Shown: piece after piece, positions 15,322-24,747 of the stretch
Layout: each line of letters begins with the position of its first letter
Position numbering within the stretch: position 1 is the first letter of the stretch
DNA from: Enterococcus_G camelliae
GTDB lineage: Bacteria; Bacillota; Bacilli; Lactobacillales; Enterococcaceae
Assembly (NCBI RefSeq): GCF_042685105.1
Contig: NZ_JBHUMO010000072.1
Location: 62,001 to 126,000, forward strand
Direction of reading: 5' to 3'
Length of the DNA: 64,000 nt
Made by a program: the position numbers and the translations under genes
The notes under the pieces: generated by a model
The model's database searches: none
Seen by the model: only the letters and a program-made list of their open reading frames with translations
Told to the model about the DNA's origin: nothing

Positions 15322-16566
15322 TTATTGCTTTTTTAGAAGTTGTTTTCTTAATAGATCCAACCCAGTCATCACTGCATTTTCTCGAATCGATTGTCGATTA
15401 CGAGGAATAAATTGTCGGATTGTTTGTGTGCCTTCCTCGCTTGCCAAAGCAATCCACACCGTGCCCACTTCTTGTCCTTCAATTGTATCTGGACCAGCAA
15501 CACCACTAAAAGCCAAAGCATAATCGGTCTGTGCAAGATTACGAGCATGTTGCGCCATCGCTTCCACACATTCCCTAGAAACGGTTCCTTTTGATTGTAA
15601 TAATGCTTCATCGATACCCAAGAACGCGTGTTTCGTTGCAGCTGTATAGGTAACAAATCCCCCTGGAAATACAGCAGATACTCCTGCTATTGATCCAAGC
15701 GTGGCTTGAAACAAACCAGCAGTTAAACTTTCAGCAGCCGTCACCGTTTTTTGTTGGTCTTTTAGTAAATCAACCACCACATTCGCTAAAGAATTCGTCT
15801 CACCGTATCCATAGAAAAACTCACCCACACGGTTCATAATGACCTGTTCTAACTCATCTAAAAGTTGTTGTCCTTCAGATGCTGTTGTGCATTTAACAGT
15901 TAAACGCAAAGTCACTTCATTAGGTTTTGCATAAGGTGCTACTGTTGGATTGGTTTGTTTGTCAATTAAATCCTTTAATTCCGTGACTAATCGTGATTCA
16001 CCAATACCATAAAACCGTAAAACTCGGGAGATGAGTTGCTCTTCTTGAATAAATTGCTTTTTCAATAATGGAATTGCTTGCTCATATACCATTGGCTTCA
16101 ATTCATTTGGTGGACCAGGCAAAAGCAAGTAATTAACAGTTGGTGCTTGATAGAAAATACCTACCGCCAACCCCGTTCGATTGGCCAATCCCGTCCCGCC
16201 TTCAATAATTAGCGCTTGAAGTAAATTATTTTCGGTCATAGGTTGTTCACGTTTTTCAAAGAAGCGTTGCAATTTTTGGTACCCTGCTTCATCACGAACC
16301 AATGTTTTTCCTACATGTTTAGCAACCACTTGTTTGGTCAAATCATCTTCGGTTGGCCCTAATCCTCCACACAAAACGACCAAGTCGCTTCGTGTATCTG
16401 CTAATTTTAGTACAGTCTCTAGTCGGTCTGAATTGTCTCCTACAACTGTATGGTAATACACTTCAAATCCTAGACTTGCTAGTTCTTCTGATAAAAATGT
16501 TGCATTTGTATTCACGACTTGCCCTAATAGCAACTCTGTTCCTACTGCAATAATTTCCGCTCTCAT
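15322..16566 (-). CDS. cinA: Competence/damage-inducible protein CinA (nicotinamide-nucleotide amidase type)
   Basis: CinA combines an N-terminal molybdopterin-binding-like domain (COG1058, LCGGLGPTEDDLTK near residues 65-80) and a C-terminal CinA domain (about 255-410, with TAAESLTAGLF and ALAFSGVAGPDT) that in many bacteria deamidates NMN in pyridine-nucleotide salvage. The 414-residue length is normal for the two-domain form. It sits directly before recA, the arrangement known from streptococci, where both are induced in competence. The start ATG is behind GGAGTGG. Confidence 0.94.
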   Translation of the reverse strand: MRAEIIAVGTELLLGQVVNTNATFLSEELASLGFEVYYHTVVGDNSDRLETVLKLADTRSDLVVLCGGLGPTEDDLTKQVVAKHVGKTLVRDEAGYQKLQRFFEKREQPMTENNLLQALIIEGGTGLANRTGLAVGIFYQAPTVNYLLLPGPPNELKPMVYEQAIPLLKKQFIQEEQLISRVLRFYGIGESRLVTELKDLIDKQTNPTVAPYAKPNEVTLRLTVKCTTASEGQQLLDELEQVIMNRVGEFFYGYGETNSLANVVVDLLKDQQKTVTAAESLTAGLFQATLGSIAGVSAVFPGGFVTYTAATKHAFLGIDEALLQSKGTVSRECVEAMAQHARNLAQTDYALAFSGVAGPDTIEGQEVGTVWIALASEEGTQTIRQFIPRNRQSIRENAVMTGLDLLRKQLLKKQ

Positions 16567-16734
16567 TTTTCCACTCCTAACTATAAATACGCATTTCAGC
16601 CGTAATCATTCTATAACAAAAAAATTTTAAAAAAGAACCGAACCACAAAACGAAGAAGTAGTTAGGTTGATTGCTACACAAGTGTGCAACAAGGTACAAC
16701 TACGGTCTTTTTGCAGTTCGGAAATCGTGCTTAA

Positions 16735-17313
16735 TTACATAGAATCTTTAAAAACAGCTGTATTTTTTGCAAAATAATCAGCGCCTGAATAAATCGTGAA
16801 AATTAAACAAACATACAACATTATTTGAGCAAATGGTATACCTAACCAATAAAAAGGAACATTGTTCAAAAATAAGAAAATAATCGCGACCATTTGCGTC
16901 GCTGTTTTTATTTTTCCTGGCCAAGCAGCTGCCATGACTTCGCCACCTTCTACAAGTAACAAACGCAGTCCCGTCACCGCTAATTCGCGACAAACAATAA
17001 TTGCTACGACCCAACCCGGTGCTTTCCCTAGTTCTACTAATAAAATAAATGCCGTCATCACTAGCATTTTATCAGCAAGGGGATCAGCAAATTTACCAAA
17101 GTTGGTAACCAAGCCTTGTGCACGTGCAATATGCCCATCTAACCAGTCAGTAAAACTTGCCACTGCGAAAACGACAGCAGCGACCAAATGAGTAATCGGA
17201 AGTTGGAACGAATCTGGTCCTAATACTCCCCAATCTAGGGGTAAGGCTAGTAACAAAATAAAAATTGGAATCATAATAATACGTAATACTGTTAATTTAT
17301 TTGGTAAATTCAC
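16735..17313 (-). CDS. pgsA: CDP-diacylglycerol-glycerol-3-phosphate 3-phosphatidyltransferase
   Basis: PgsA makes phosphatidylglycerol phosphate, the first committed step to phosphatidylglycerol and cardiolipin. The 192-residue membrane protein carries the full CDP-alcohol phosphotransferase motif: D56, D59-G60, A63-R64, G73, D77 and D81. About five hydrophobic segments are visible. It follows the rodZ-like gene by 20 bp, as in Bacillus. This gene is a known site of daptomycin-related mutations in enterococci; no damage is visible here. Confidence 0.96.
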   Translation of the reverse strand: MNLPNKLTVLRIIMIPIFILLLALPLDWGVLGPDSFQLPITHLVAAVVFAVASFTDWLDGHIARAQGLVTNFGKFADPLADKMLVMTAFILLVELGKAPGWVVAIIVCRELAVTGLRLLLVEGGEVMAAAWPGKIKTATQMVAIIFLFLNNVPFYWLGIPFAQIMLYVCLIFTIYSGADYFAKNTAVFKDSM

Positions 17314-17333
17314 TTTTTTTCTCCTTCGGTTTC

Positions 17334-18218
17334 TTATTCACGGTAAGAGATTGCTAAAGTCACATTCTTTTTTAGCAATGAATACTGCGGATCATTGAAA
17401 TCAAGTGCTTGATTGTTTGCCTTAATGTCTATATAGGCACTTGCTCCCAACACAATTGTCGCATTCGTCGTTCCTTCTGGTAACGTATAGCTTTGTGTTT
17501 CGCCAGTTTCAAAAGTATTTTGGTAAACATACGCATTATTTACTAATACACCCACCCAGCAACGACCATTTTTGCCGGTAAAAGATAATTCAATTGGATT
17601 TTTAGCATCTGTAACGGTCAACGTTGCTTGATCTTGCGTTGATTGTGTCCGCTCAATTTTCATTTCTTTTTCCTTCTTTTCGGAAGAAGAAGGTGTGGTA
17701 GATGATTGGCTCGTGTTTTCCTTGCTAGATTCAGATTCAGAACGAACTTGATTATTGACAGAAATCGAAGAATCATTTTGTGCAATCATCGGTTTAGACG
17801 TACGGTTGCTCCATGACATATAAAATACGACAACCAACACCGTCATGGCAATCAAAGCCAATAAAATAACTGGTAGATAGTCAATCCAGACCTTCTTTTG
17901 CTTCTCAGCTACATGCTGCGCTTTTCTTGAACCTTGAATGTGCTCTGGTTGTGGCCTTTGCGGAAGAGCCGGACCGAATTCAGCTTTTCCATCGAAGACA
18001 GCAACCAAATAATCCCCATCAAGACCAACAACTGTTGCATATTGACGAATAAAGGATCGGACATAATACGTTCCTGGAAGACGATCAAAGGTCCCCTCCT
18101 CCAATGCTTCTAGATAGCGTTTCTGAATTTTGGTTTTTTGCTGCAATTCATCAATTGTAATTTTTTTATTTAAACGGGCTTCCCGCAATTGTGCGCCAAT
18201 TAAAATCTCATTGCTCAC
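17334..18218 (-). CDS. rodZ: RodZ-like helix-turn-helix membrane protein (YmfM)
   Basis: RodZ-type proteins link the cytoskeleton and wall-synthesis machinery and support cell shape. The 294-residue protein has an N-terminal HTH_25 domain (about 5-72, with LREARLNKKITIDELQ), a short linker, one membrane span (about 114-134), a Ser/Thr/Glu-rich low-complexity linker (about 145-190) and an outer DUF4115 domain. The start is a GTG 11 bases after GGAG. It lies downstream of the ymfF-ymfH pair and just upstream of pgsA, the classical order. Confidence 0.87.
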   Translation of the reverse strand: MSNEILIGAQLREARLNKKITIDELQQKTKIQKRYLEALEEGTFDRLPGTYYVRSFIRQYATVVGLDGDYLVAVFDGKAEFGPALPQRPQPEHIQGSRKAQHVAEKQKKVWIDYLPVILLALIAMTVLVVVFYMSWSNRTSKPMIAQNDSSISVNNQVRSESESSKENTSQSSTTPSSSEKKEKEMKIERTQSTQDQATLTVTDAKNPIELSFTGKNGRCWVGVLVNNAYVYQNTFETGETQSYTLPEGTTNATIVLGASAYIDIKANNQALDFNDPQYSLLKKNVTLAISYRE

Positions 18219-18331
18219 TCGTTCATCTACTCCAGTCTAACTTGCTTACTTTTCTCTTTTGTTTGCTTCCTGTTTAAAGATACCACAAATTGAACCGGTC
18301 TGGTGGATAAACGAACTAGTTTACACTTTTT

Positions 18332-19657
18332 TTAAACGATTTTTGAGGAAGATTCGTGTCCGTTCTTGTCTAGTGGCTCAACGTAAAAGCGACTAAATGC
18401 CTTTGGTTTAAGAAACACCTTACCCGCCGCAAAGATATCTTTTAATTGAATCGCTTGAATCACTTCTGGTAAATCAAATAATGTCACGTCTTCATACAAC
18501 TCTTGCGTAAATTGATTGGCGATGTATTCTAGCGAGTTAAGCGATTGAAAGTACTTCCCTAACATTTTTTTCTTTACTAACACCAGATTCTCTTCGTTTA
18601 GATCATCATTTTCTTCAAAACCTAACAGAAGCGCCGTCATGGCTTCACAAAATGCAGTCGGTTGATCTGTATCTGTTGAAAAATCAGCCAAATGAAACCC
18701 TCGATCCATTGTAAATTCAAAGCCAAAGGTATCATCCAAAATGCCACGATTGTACAAATCTAAATACGCTTTAGAGGTCGATCCTACTAATAACTGAAGC
18801 AACAGCTGAATAGCCGTTCGGAATACCACGCGTTCACGAGCATCCACTGGCAAGTTCTGTTCCAGCCCTTTTACACCAAGAACCGCTTTCTTCCGTGTAA
18901 CTGGCAATTGAATTGTAGCAAATGGTTGTACTTCTTCATAGGTTTGTTCTGGAAAATAACGCACAATTTTCCGATGAGCAGGGAAAGATTTTTTCGCCTG
19001 GTTTTCCTTTATAAAGGTAATCATTTGTAAAGGATCAAAATCACCTACAATAAATAAGGTCATGTTGCTCGGATGATAGAAAGTCTGATAACAATGATAC
19101 AAATCCTCTGCCGTGATTTCAGCAATACTCTCGATTGAACCCGCAATATCGACATGCAGTGGATGATTAGGATACATATTCCCTAAAATACCAAAAAACT
19201 GTCGCCAACCAGCATCATCATTATACATTTGAATTTCTTGGCCAATGATTCCCTTCTCTTTTTCGACAGTCTCTTTCGTAAAATAAGGCTCTTGCACAAA
19301 ATCTAATAAGGTTGCTAGACTCTCAAAAACATAGTCACTTGTTGAAAATAGATAACTCGTACGAGTAAAACTGGTAAAAGCATTTGCTGATGCGCCAAAC
19401 TTACTAAATGTTTGAAAAATATCGCCTTCTTCTTTTTCAAAGAGTTTGTGCTCCAAAAAATGGGCAATGCCATCTGGAACCTGATCCAACGATTCTCCTT
19501 CATAGCCAAATTTATTATCAATTGACCCATAGTTTGTACTGAATAGTCCGTACGTTTTGTGATACCCTGCTTTCGGTAATAAAAAAACTTTTAAGCCGTT
19601 GGGTAATACTTCTCGATAAAGTACCTCATGAATTTGTTTGTATTCAAGCTTCTCCAT
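18332..19657 (-). CDS. ymfH: M16-family zinc peptidase YmfH
   Basis: This is the catalytic member of the YmfF/YmfH pair of M16 peptidases. The inverted zinc motif HxxEH is seen as HFLEH near residue 65 and the downstream glutamate region follows (EIQMYNDD). Length is 441 residues from the second ATG, which is preferred because GGGAGG lies 6 bases before it; the first ATG abuts that ribosome site. It overlaps the end of ymfF by 14 bp, so the two are translationally coupled. The substrate is not known from sequence. Confidence 0.9.
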   Translation of the reverse strand: MEKLEYKQIHEVLYREVLPNGLKVFLLPKAGYHKTYGLFSTNYGSIDNKFGYEGESLDQVPDGIAHFLEHKLFEKEEGDIFQTFSKFGASANAFTSFTRTSYLFSTSDYVFESLATLLDFVQEPYFTKETVEKEKGIIGQEIQMYNDDAGWRQFFGILGNMYPNHPLHVDIAGSIESIAEITAEDLYHCYQTFYHPSNMTLFIVGDFDPLQMITFIKENQAKKSFPAHRKIVRYFPEQTYEEVQPFATIQLPVTRKKAVLGVKGLEQNLPVDARERVVFRTAIQLLLQLLVGSTSKAYLDLYNRGILDDTFGFEFTMDRGFHLADFSTDTDQPTAFCEAMTALLLGFEENDDLNEENLVLVKKKMLGKYFQSLNSLEYIANQFTQELYEDVTLFDLPEVIQAIQLKDIFAAGKVFLKPKAFSRFYVEPLDKNGHESSSKIV

Positions 19658-20918
19658 GCTCATCCTCCCCTTCTAAAAAGAAAATTGCTTGCAAGGAAAG
19701 TCGATTTGCAAGTTGTTGAACATCTTCTTTCGTGACTGCTGCTAACTCTTCCAGCCATTGCTCTTCTGATTTTTTGGCTTTTGGTAACCAAGCTTCATAA
19801 TAAACTTTTTCCATTAAATTTTGAGCGTAATCTTTCCCCAAATAATACTGAGTCTTGATTCGTTCCTTGGTTTGTTGCAACTCTAATGGCGTTATCTCCC
19901 CTCGTTTCAAGGCATCAAGTTGTTCATGAATCAATTTCAAAACTCGATTGCGATTCTTACTATCAATCCCTGTCTGAACCGTCACCATTCCGCGAAATAA
20001 ATCTAAATTGCTAGATGCATAGTAGGCTAAACTTTCTTTTTCCCGTACATTTAAAAAGAGCTTCGAATGCGAAAATCCACCAAAAAGTCCGTTAAACACC
20101 ATCGCTGGAAAACGAAAGACATCATCATAATATACATCTAAGTGGTAGGCCAAATTTAGTTTTGCTTGAACAACAGGTTCGATGACCGTTTTTTCCCGAA
20201 TGACATTCGTCACGTCAAACTCCGAAAAAATCTCTGGATGGACTCGCTCCGTTTTCGGCCAATCCCAACTTTCAAATGCCTGTTCCACTTCATTGGCCGA
20301 AATGTCTCCAACCACAAAAATATCAACTTGATCCTCTTGAAGCATGGATTGGTACGTCGCCACCAATGAAGTAGCTGTACACTCACGAACCCCCGCCATC
20401 GTTCCGAAACTAGGTATTTTCTGATCGACATCATCTGCAAAATAGAGTTCTTGCACTTGAAGCGACGCCCAAGTCTGTTTGTCTTCTTCTAAACTACCTA
20501 GATAGGCCATCAAATTTTCTTGCTCTAACTGAAAGGTTTGTTCATCAAATCGTTCATTGGTGATATTGGGCGAGAACAAAATCTCTTTCAAAAAAGAAAG
20601 GACCTGGGTAAATAAGTTTTCGTCCCCTACGTAGTTACCGTTCACTACATTCATTGAAACATTTACTTGATGCAAGTTGCCTTTTTTGGCAACATTAATA
20701 CCAAAACTTGCACCATACAAAGCTGCTAATTCTTTGCTAAGAGCCGTTTGTGTTGGAAAATGAAGACTATTGGTTTCGAGTAAACTGGTTAAAAGCGTCC
20801 GTGCTGCTGCTGTCTTAGCAGAATGACGGGTGGTAAAACGAACCAAAATACGAATCGTTTTAAATTTTTTTGTTGAAATCGTCGTTACCGTTACACCTGG
20901 TTGAATTTGTTTTGTCAT
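19644..20918 (-). CDS. ymfF: M16-family peptidase-like protein YmfF (inactive-type partner)
   Basis: This 424-residue protein has the M16 fold (R/Y pair region ESLAYYASSNLD near residue 325) but lacks the HxxEH zinc motif: the matching segment reads RTLLTSLLETNS. It therefore probably serves as the non-catalytic half of a heterodimer with YmfH, as in mitochondrial processing peptidases. The start is the ATG 8 bases after GAAGGAG. A longer in-frame extension upstream has no ribosome site. Confidence 0.87.
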   Translation of the reverse strand: MTKQIQPGVTVTTISTKKFKTIRILVRFTTRHSAKTAAARTLLTSLLETNSLHFPTQTALSKELAALYGASFGINVAKKGNLHQVNVSMNVVNGNYVGDENLFTQVLSFLKEILFSPNITNERFDEQTFQLEQENLMAYLGSLEEDKQTWASLQVQELYFADDVDQKIPSFGTMAGVRECTATSLVATYQSMLQEDQVDIFVVGDISANEVEQAFESWDWPKTERVHPEIFSEFDVTNVIREKTVIEPVVQAKLNLAYHLDVYYDDVFRFPAMVFNGLFGGFSHSKLFLNVREKESLAYYASSNLDLFRGMVTVQTGIDSKNRNRVLKLIHEQLDALKRGEITPLELQQTKERIKTQYYLGKDYAQNLMEKVYYEAWLPKAKKSEEQWLEELAAVTKEDVQQLANRLSLQAIFFLEGEDEHGEA

Positions 20919-21064
20919 TTGTTCGACTCCTTCATTACTTGTCCTATCGGAAATTATAACATACCCCAACTATACGGAAAATGAAGAGAACCCGAGTATT
21001 TTATTTTTAAAATGAAAGAATATTCGCTATACTGATTTGGAAGAGATGGGGGAGGTGAAACAAG

Positions 21065-21493
21065 ATGAAAAAAATGCTTGGAGAATTCAAAGAATTCATC
21101 ATGAAAGGTGACGTGCTTGACTTAGCTGTCGGTGTTGTTATTGGTAGTGCTTTTACTGCGATTGTTGGAAAAGTTGTTGAAGGCTTAATTACACCACTTG
21201 TTGGATTGGTGATTTCATTTATTCCAGGAACAAAAAATGGCAATCTGGAAGATTCATTAAATATTTTGGATGTAAAAGTAAATGGTGTTACTTTCCAATT
21301 TGGCGATGTTATTAGTGCAATTATTACATTCCTGATTACCGGTTTTGTCCTATTTTTAGTTGTTCGTACTGCGAACCGTGCCAAAAAAATACACGAAAAA
21401 CCAGCTGTCATTGTGGAAGCAGCACCAACTTCTGAAGATTATTTAGCTGAAATTCGTGACTTACTAAAAGCACAATCCACAGATAAAAAGTAG
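21065..21493 (+). CDS. mscL: Large-conductance mechanosensitive channel MscL
   Basis: MscL is the pentameric pore that opens under membrane tension to release solutes after osmotic down-shock. The 142-residue protein starts with the amphipathic FKEFIMKGDVLDLAVGVV segment (split: FKEFIMKG, DVLDLAVGVV), has two membrane spans (about 15-43 and 75-100), and ends in a charged cytoplasmic helix. GGGGGAGGTG precedes the ATG. It is a single-gene unit on the plus strand among minus-strand neighbours, closed by a strong palindromic terminator. Confidence 0.97.
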   Translation: MKKMLGEFKEFIMKGDVLDLAVGVVIGSAFTAIVGKVVEGLITPLVGLVISFIPGTKNGNLEDSLNILDVKVNGVTFQFGDVISAIITFLITGFVLFLVVRTANRAKKIHEKPAVIVEAAPTSEDYLAEIRDLLKAQSTDKK

Positions 21494-21524
21494 CCTTTTG
21501 GATGATTACTTTTTTCTCACATTT

Positions 21525-21576
21525 GAATGAAACAAAAAAATGAGAAAGACGTCTTTCTCATTTTTTTGTTTCATTC
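21525..21576. terminator. 52-bp perfect palindrome, bidirectional terminator after mscL
   Basis: Both 26-bp halves are exact complements, centred between 21550 and 21551. The GC-containing core GAGAAAGAC/GTCTTTCTC is flanked by A7 and T7, so each strand gives a hairpin followed by seven U. It serves mscL and probably the facing oxidoreductase gene. Confidence 0.92.
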
Positions 21577-21640
21577 TTCTTTGGTTAAAATTATTGGCTC
21601 CATATTTGTTAAGGTATTTCGTTTGCAAGGCTTGAGCGTA

Positions 21641-22222
21641 TTAATGAAAAACACCAAAACCACCAGTCCAACTGATTTTTTCTGCAGCCGCTAAACTAAT
21701 TTGCAAAAAGCCCATTGCTTCTAGCTCACGTGCTCGTTTTAGACTTCCAGCGTCCAATACAGCCAAATCACTTCCAGCTAATGCTTCGGTCACAATTTTT
21801 TTCGCTTCTTGATCATCAGATGCTAGTAAGACAGTTGTTTGGTGTTGCCCTGCGACTTTTTTTGTTGCCAATGTTGCTGCAAATGTTGTATTGAACCCTT
21901 TAACTAGTTTTGAATCCGTTGCTTGTTTCGCAATTTCCGCTGCTGCTGAGCTATCTGCCGGCACAACCAAATCATCAAAGGTATCAAAATTCACCGGATT
22001 GGTTATATCAACAATTATTTTGCCTTTTAATTCCTCAGCAAAATTAGCTAAAATACTTGATACAGCAGGATAGGGTACAGCCAACACAACAATTTCACCT
22101 ATCGTCACTTCATTTTTTGGTGTTGCTGAGCCGACATAATGAACAGTATTCCCCGCATCTTCAAAATTTTTTCCAATTGCTTGTCCCATATTTCCTTTTC
22201 CAAAAATTGTTACATTCATCAT
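21641..22222 (-). CDS. NADP-binding oxidoreductase, F420-type reductase family
   Basis: This 193-residue protein has an N-terminal dinucleotide fold with GKGNMGQAIGK near residue 8 and a middle segment LVKGFNTTFAATLA typical of the pfam03807 (NADP oxidoreductase coenzyme F420-dependent) family. Firmicutes lack F420, so the real substrate is unknown; members may reduce other compounds with NADPH. GGAGG precedes the ATG pair. It is a single gene, convergent with mscL. Confidence 0.82.
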   Translation of the reverse strand: MMNVTIFGKGNMGQAIGKNFEDAGNTVHYVGSATPKNEVTIGEIVVLAVPYPAVSSILANFAEELKGKIIVDITNPVNFDTFDDLVVPADSSAAAEIAKQATDSKLVKGFNTTFAATLATKKVAGQHQTTVLLASDDQEAKKIVTEALAGSDLAVLDAGSLKRARELEAMGFLQISLAAAEKISWTGGFGVFH

Positions 22223-22323
22223 TGTATAATCCTCCTTCGTAGTTATCTACCATAAGCTCATCCTATACCTTGGAGTAAAGAAAGCCAAATAAAATGACTT
22301 ACTTTTTGTAAGTTTTTTTAGCT

Positions 22324-22355
22324 AAAAAAAATCAAGAACCATCTTGGCTCTTGAT
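22324..22355 (-). terminator. Terminator after veg
   Basis: ATCAAGAGCCA / TGGTTCTTGAT stem followed by eight U on the minus strand. Confidence 0.9.
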
Positions 22356-22362
22356 CAGGCAT

Positions 22363-22608
22363 CTAAATTGCTTCGCTTAAAAATTCAATTTCCACTGTTT
22401 TCGTTAAAATATCAGAGTAACTATACGACACACGTTCGAATGAATTTTCTTCTGGATCCAAATCCACGACAAATACCGATGGATAGGTTTCTGCTAAAAT
22501 TCCCTTTCGTTCCGTTTGACGTTTACGGCCAGTTTGTGCAACTAGCATCAATTCACACCCAATTTTGCATTCCAAGTCCTTTTTTATCGTCGCTAACGTT
22601 GTTGGCAT
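22363..22608 (-). CDS. veg: Veg protein
   Basis: Veg is a small conserved Firmicute protein linked in Bacillus to biofilm gene control. The 81-residue product carries the family hallmark GILAETYPSVFVVDLD and ENSFERVSYSYSDILT. The ATG chosen follows GAGGTG at 6 bases; longer in-frame versions would begin within the promoter. A strong promoter sits just upstream, in line with the high expression known for veg. Confidence 0.93.
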   Translation of the reverse strand: MPTTLATIKKDLECKIGCELMLVAQTGRKRQTERKGILAETYPSVFVVDLDPEENSFERVSYSYSDILTKTVEIEFLSEAI

Positions 22609-22627
22609 CGCATTCACCTCGAACTCA

Positions 22628-22656
22628 ATTGTATCATATAATGCTGAAAATTTCAA
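22628..22656 (-). promoter_or_regulatory. veg promoter
   Basis: TTGAAA (22651-22656) and TACAAT (22628-22633), spacer 17 bp, with a very short leader. Confidence 0.82.
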
Positions 22657-22710
22657 CTTTATCATAAATTTCCAAAGGTTTCAATTATTTTTTTCATAAT
22701 CCATAATTTT

Positions 22711-23262
22711 TTAACGAATTTCTTTTCTTATTTTGTTCATTGCTCGATTAAATGCACTTCCAACGGCACGTTGACTGACTTCCATGATATCGGAAATCTC
22801 CATCATTTCTTTGCCTTGTAAAAACAAATTTAAGACACGACGTTCCATCGGAGCACAATACGTAGGGTAGGCCGTCAATGCCTCTTTCACAATCAACCGA
22901 CTCACCGGATCATCTTTCGCATACCCCAAGACAACATCAAAAAATTCCGCGCCATATTCTTGCGTAATCATCTCATAGGAACTTGCATTCATTTCTGCCT
23001 GACGTTTGACGGCTCGCTGCTTCCTCAATTTGCTAAAAATATGATTTTGAAAAGATTGTTTAAAAAAAGCGCCAAAGGTACTACCTAAAGTTTCATCATA
23101 AGAAGACCAACATTTGTACAAAATAATTCTTCCTTCTTGTATCCAATCATCTTCCAACATGTCCCGAACATAATACTGAGATTGTAGGTTTAATATAACC
23201 GGTTGATACTTTTGAAACAGTACTTCTAACTCATCATCAACACACGAATTCGTTATCGGCAT
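22711..23262 (-). CDS. sigH: Sigma-70 family factor, SigH/ComX type
   Basis: This 183-residue protein is an alternative sigma factor. Region 2 is seen in VRDMLEDDWIQEGRIILYKC (20 residues) and the following aromatic stretch, and region 4 in ERRVLNLFLQGKEMMEISD with SQRAVGSAFNRAMNKI as recognition helix. It sits after rae1, the position of sigH in Bacillus; in lactic acid bacteria such factors can act on competence genes. The start is the ATG 8 bases after AGGAG. Its targets cannot be read from this window. Confidence 0.85.
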   Translation of the reverse strand: MPITNSCVDDELEVLFQKYQPVILNLQSQYYVRDMLEDDWIQEGRIILYKCWSSYDETLGSTFGAFFKQSFQNHIFSKLRKQRAVKRQAEMNASSYEMITQEYGAEFFDVVLGYAKDDPVSRLIVKEALTAYPTYCAPMERRVLNLFLQGKEMMEISDIMEVSQRAVGSAFNRAMNKIRKEIR

Positions 23263-23332
23263 CTTTTTCACTCCTCTCAATTAGTGAGAAGAGCCTATCA
23301 TAATTTTCGCTAGTTGTTTCTCATTTTGACAG

Positions 23333-23866
23333 TCAATCTTTCTTTTTCTTGCTTAATTCTTCAAGTTTTTCACTTAAAGATGACAACTGTTGATCATTCC
23401 AAGGAGAGTTGCGCCGATAATGAGTAAAATGAAGCTCTTTTTGGTGTTGTTGAATATCTTTTTCTGCTTTTTGCACGGTCTTATAAAGTTCCCGAGCCGA
23501 AGTTCTGAGTGCACCTTGCGAGAAAATCACCCATTGTTCTGCTAAATCACTTGTTGCCACAGTAACTTGGGTCAACAGCGTATTCATTTCACCAGCTATT
23601 CGTTCAATATAACTATCCGCAGTTTCACCTTCTTCAGTAAACACCACTTCAAGCTGGTATTTTTTATAACTTTGAGTAACTCCGGGCACAAATTGTGCGT
23701 CAAATACGACAATTATTTCGAGGCCTTCATATTTTGCCATATTGGATAGTCGTTGCAATAATTGTTCCCGTGCTTCTTCCATTCGGTCTTGATTTTTTAA
23801 GGCAACCAGTTCTGGCCAAGCACCAATCATATTATAGCCATCTACAATCAAAAGGTTTTTTTTCAT
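23333..23866 (-). CDS. rae1: Ribosome-dependent mRNA endonuclease Rae1 (YacP, NYN domain)
   Basis: Rae1 cuts mRNA in the ribosomal A site in Bacillus. The 177-residue protein has the NYN/PIN-like fold with the acidic metal residues in LIVDGYNMIGAW (residues about 5-16) and VVFDAQF near 55, and the family segment TADSYIERIAGE. It overlaps the end of rlmB by 4 bp, so the two are coupled. Confidence 0.92.
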   Translation of the reverse strand: MKKNLLIVDGYNMIGAWPELVALKNQDRMEEAREQLLQRLSNMAKYEGLEIIVVFDAQFVPGVTQSYKKYQLEVVFTEEGETADSYIERIAGEMNTLLTQVTVATSDLAEQWVIFSQGALRTSARELYKTVQKAEKDIQQHQKELHFTHYRRNSPWNDQQLSSLSEKLEELSKKKKD

Positions 23867-24747
23867 AGGCTATTGCCAGGATCGACTCGTTGAATGAATG
23901 CTTCATACATCAGTAAGCCGGCAGCTACACTTGCATTTAAGCTTTGCACATGTCCGACCATTGGGATTGTTAACAATTCGTCCACCGATTTCTTTAAGCC
24001 TTCGCTCATTCCACGGCCTTCATTACCAATAATGAGAGCAATTGCACCTTGCGCATTCCATGAGCGATAATTTGTGCCCGTCATATCTGTCCCGAATGTC
24101 CAGAAACCTCTGTCCTTAAGTGTCTGGACAGCATTGGTAAGATTGGTGACACGTGCAATGGGCACATGTTCTACCGCACCAGTCGATGTTTTCACCACGA
24201 CTGGTGTAATGCCGACCGCCCGATGCTTAGGAATAATGATGCCGTCCACTCCACTTGCATCTGCTGTCCGCAAAATTGAACCAAAATTATGAGGATCTTC
24301 TAAATTATCTAATAAGACAAAGAACGGTTTCGTTGGACTTTTTTCCAGTAACTCTTCTAGACTCAAATACTCATAGGGAGTGATTGCTAAAACTATCCCC
24401 TGATGAACTCCTTGTTGGCTCAACTGATCTAGTTTTTGTTTCGGTACCCACTTGACTGGCACCGCCTGTTCGCGACTGAGCTCTTTGATTTCATCAATTC
24501 GATCTCCGTGTGCATCTTCCAATAAAAATACTTTATTGCCACGCCCTTTTTTCAATGCTTCCACTACGGCATGGTGACCAAAAACAAAATTCTCTGCTAG
24601 CTCTTCCGCTGTCATTTCCTTTTCTTTTCGTCCAGCATTTGCAGCTAACTCTTTCTGTTGCTTCGCATAATTTTTATGGGCCCCTCTTTTTTTATTAGAC
24701 CCTCCACGATGCTCGTTTGAATCTCTCTGCCAATTGTTCTTAGCCAT
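23863..24747 (-). CDS. rlmB: 23S rRNA (guanosine-2'-O-)-methyltransferase RlmB-like
   Basis: This SpoU/TrmH methyltransferase is expected to modify 23S rRNA. The N-terminal part is basic and low in complexity (residues about 1-45), followed by the substrate-binding domain (FVFGHHAVVEALKKG) and the knotted SPOUT domain with LDNLEDPHNFGSILRTAD, IIGNEGRGMSEG and IPMVGHVQSLNASVAAG. The start is the ATG 14 bases after GGTGGG, inside the end of mrnC. Length is 294. Confidence 0.92.
   Translation of the reverse strand: MAKNNWQRDSNEHRGGSNKKRGAHKNYAKQQKELAANAGRKEKEMTAEELAENFVFGHHAVVEALKKGRGNKVFLLEDAHGDRIDEIKELSREQAVPVKWVPKQKLDQLSQQGVHQGIVLAITPYEYLSLEELLEKSPTKPFFVLLDNLEDPHNFGSILRTADASGVDGIIIPKHRAVGITPVVVKTSTGAVEHVPIARVTNLTNAVQTLKDRGFWTFGTDMTGTNYRSWNAQGAIALIIGNEGRGMSEGLKKSVDELLTIPMVGHVQSLNASVAAGLLMYEAFIQRVDPGNSL

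Noticed and set aside
21007..21411. Minus-strand frame of 134 codons opposite mscL
   Set aside because: It is the antisense of a clearly coding mscL and has no start signals.
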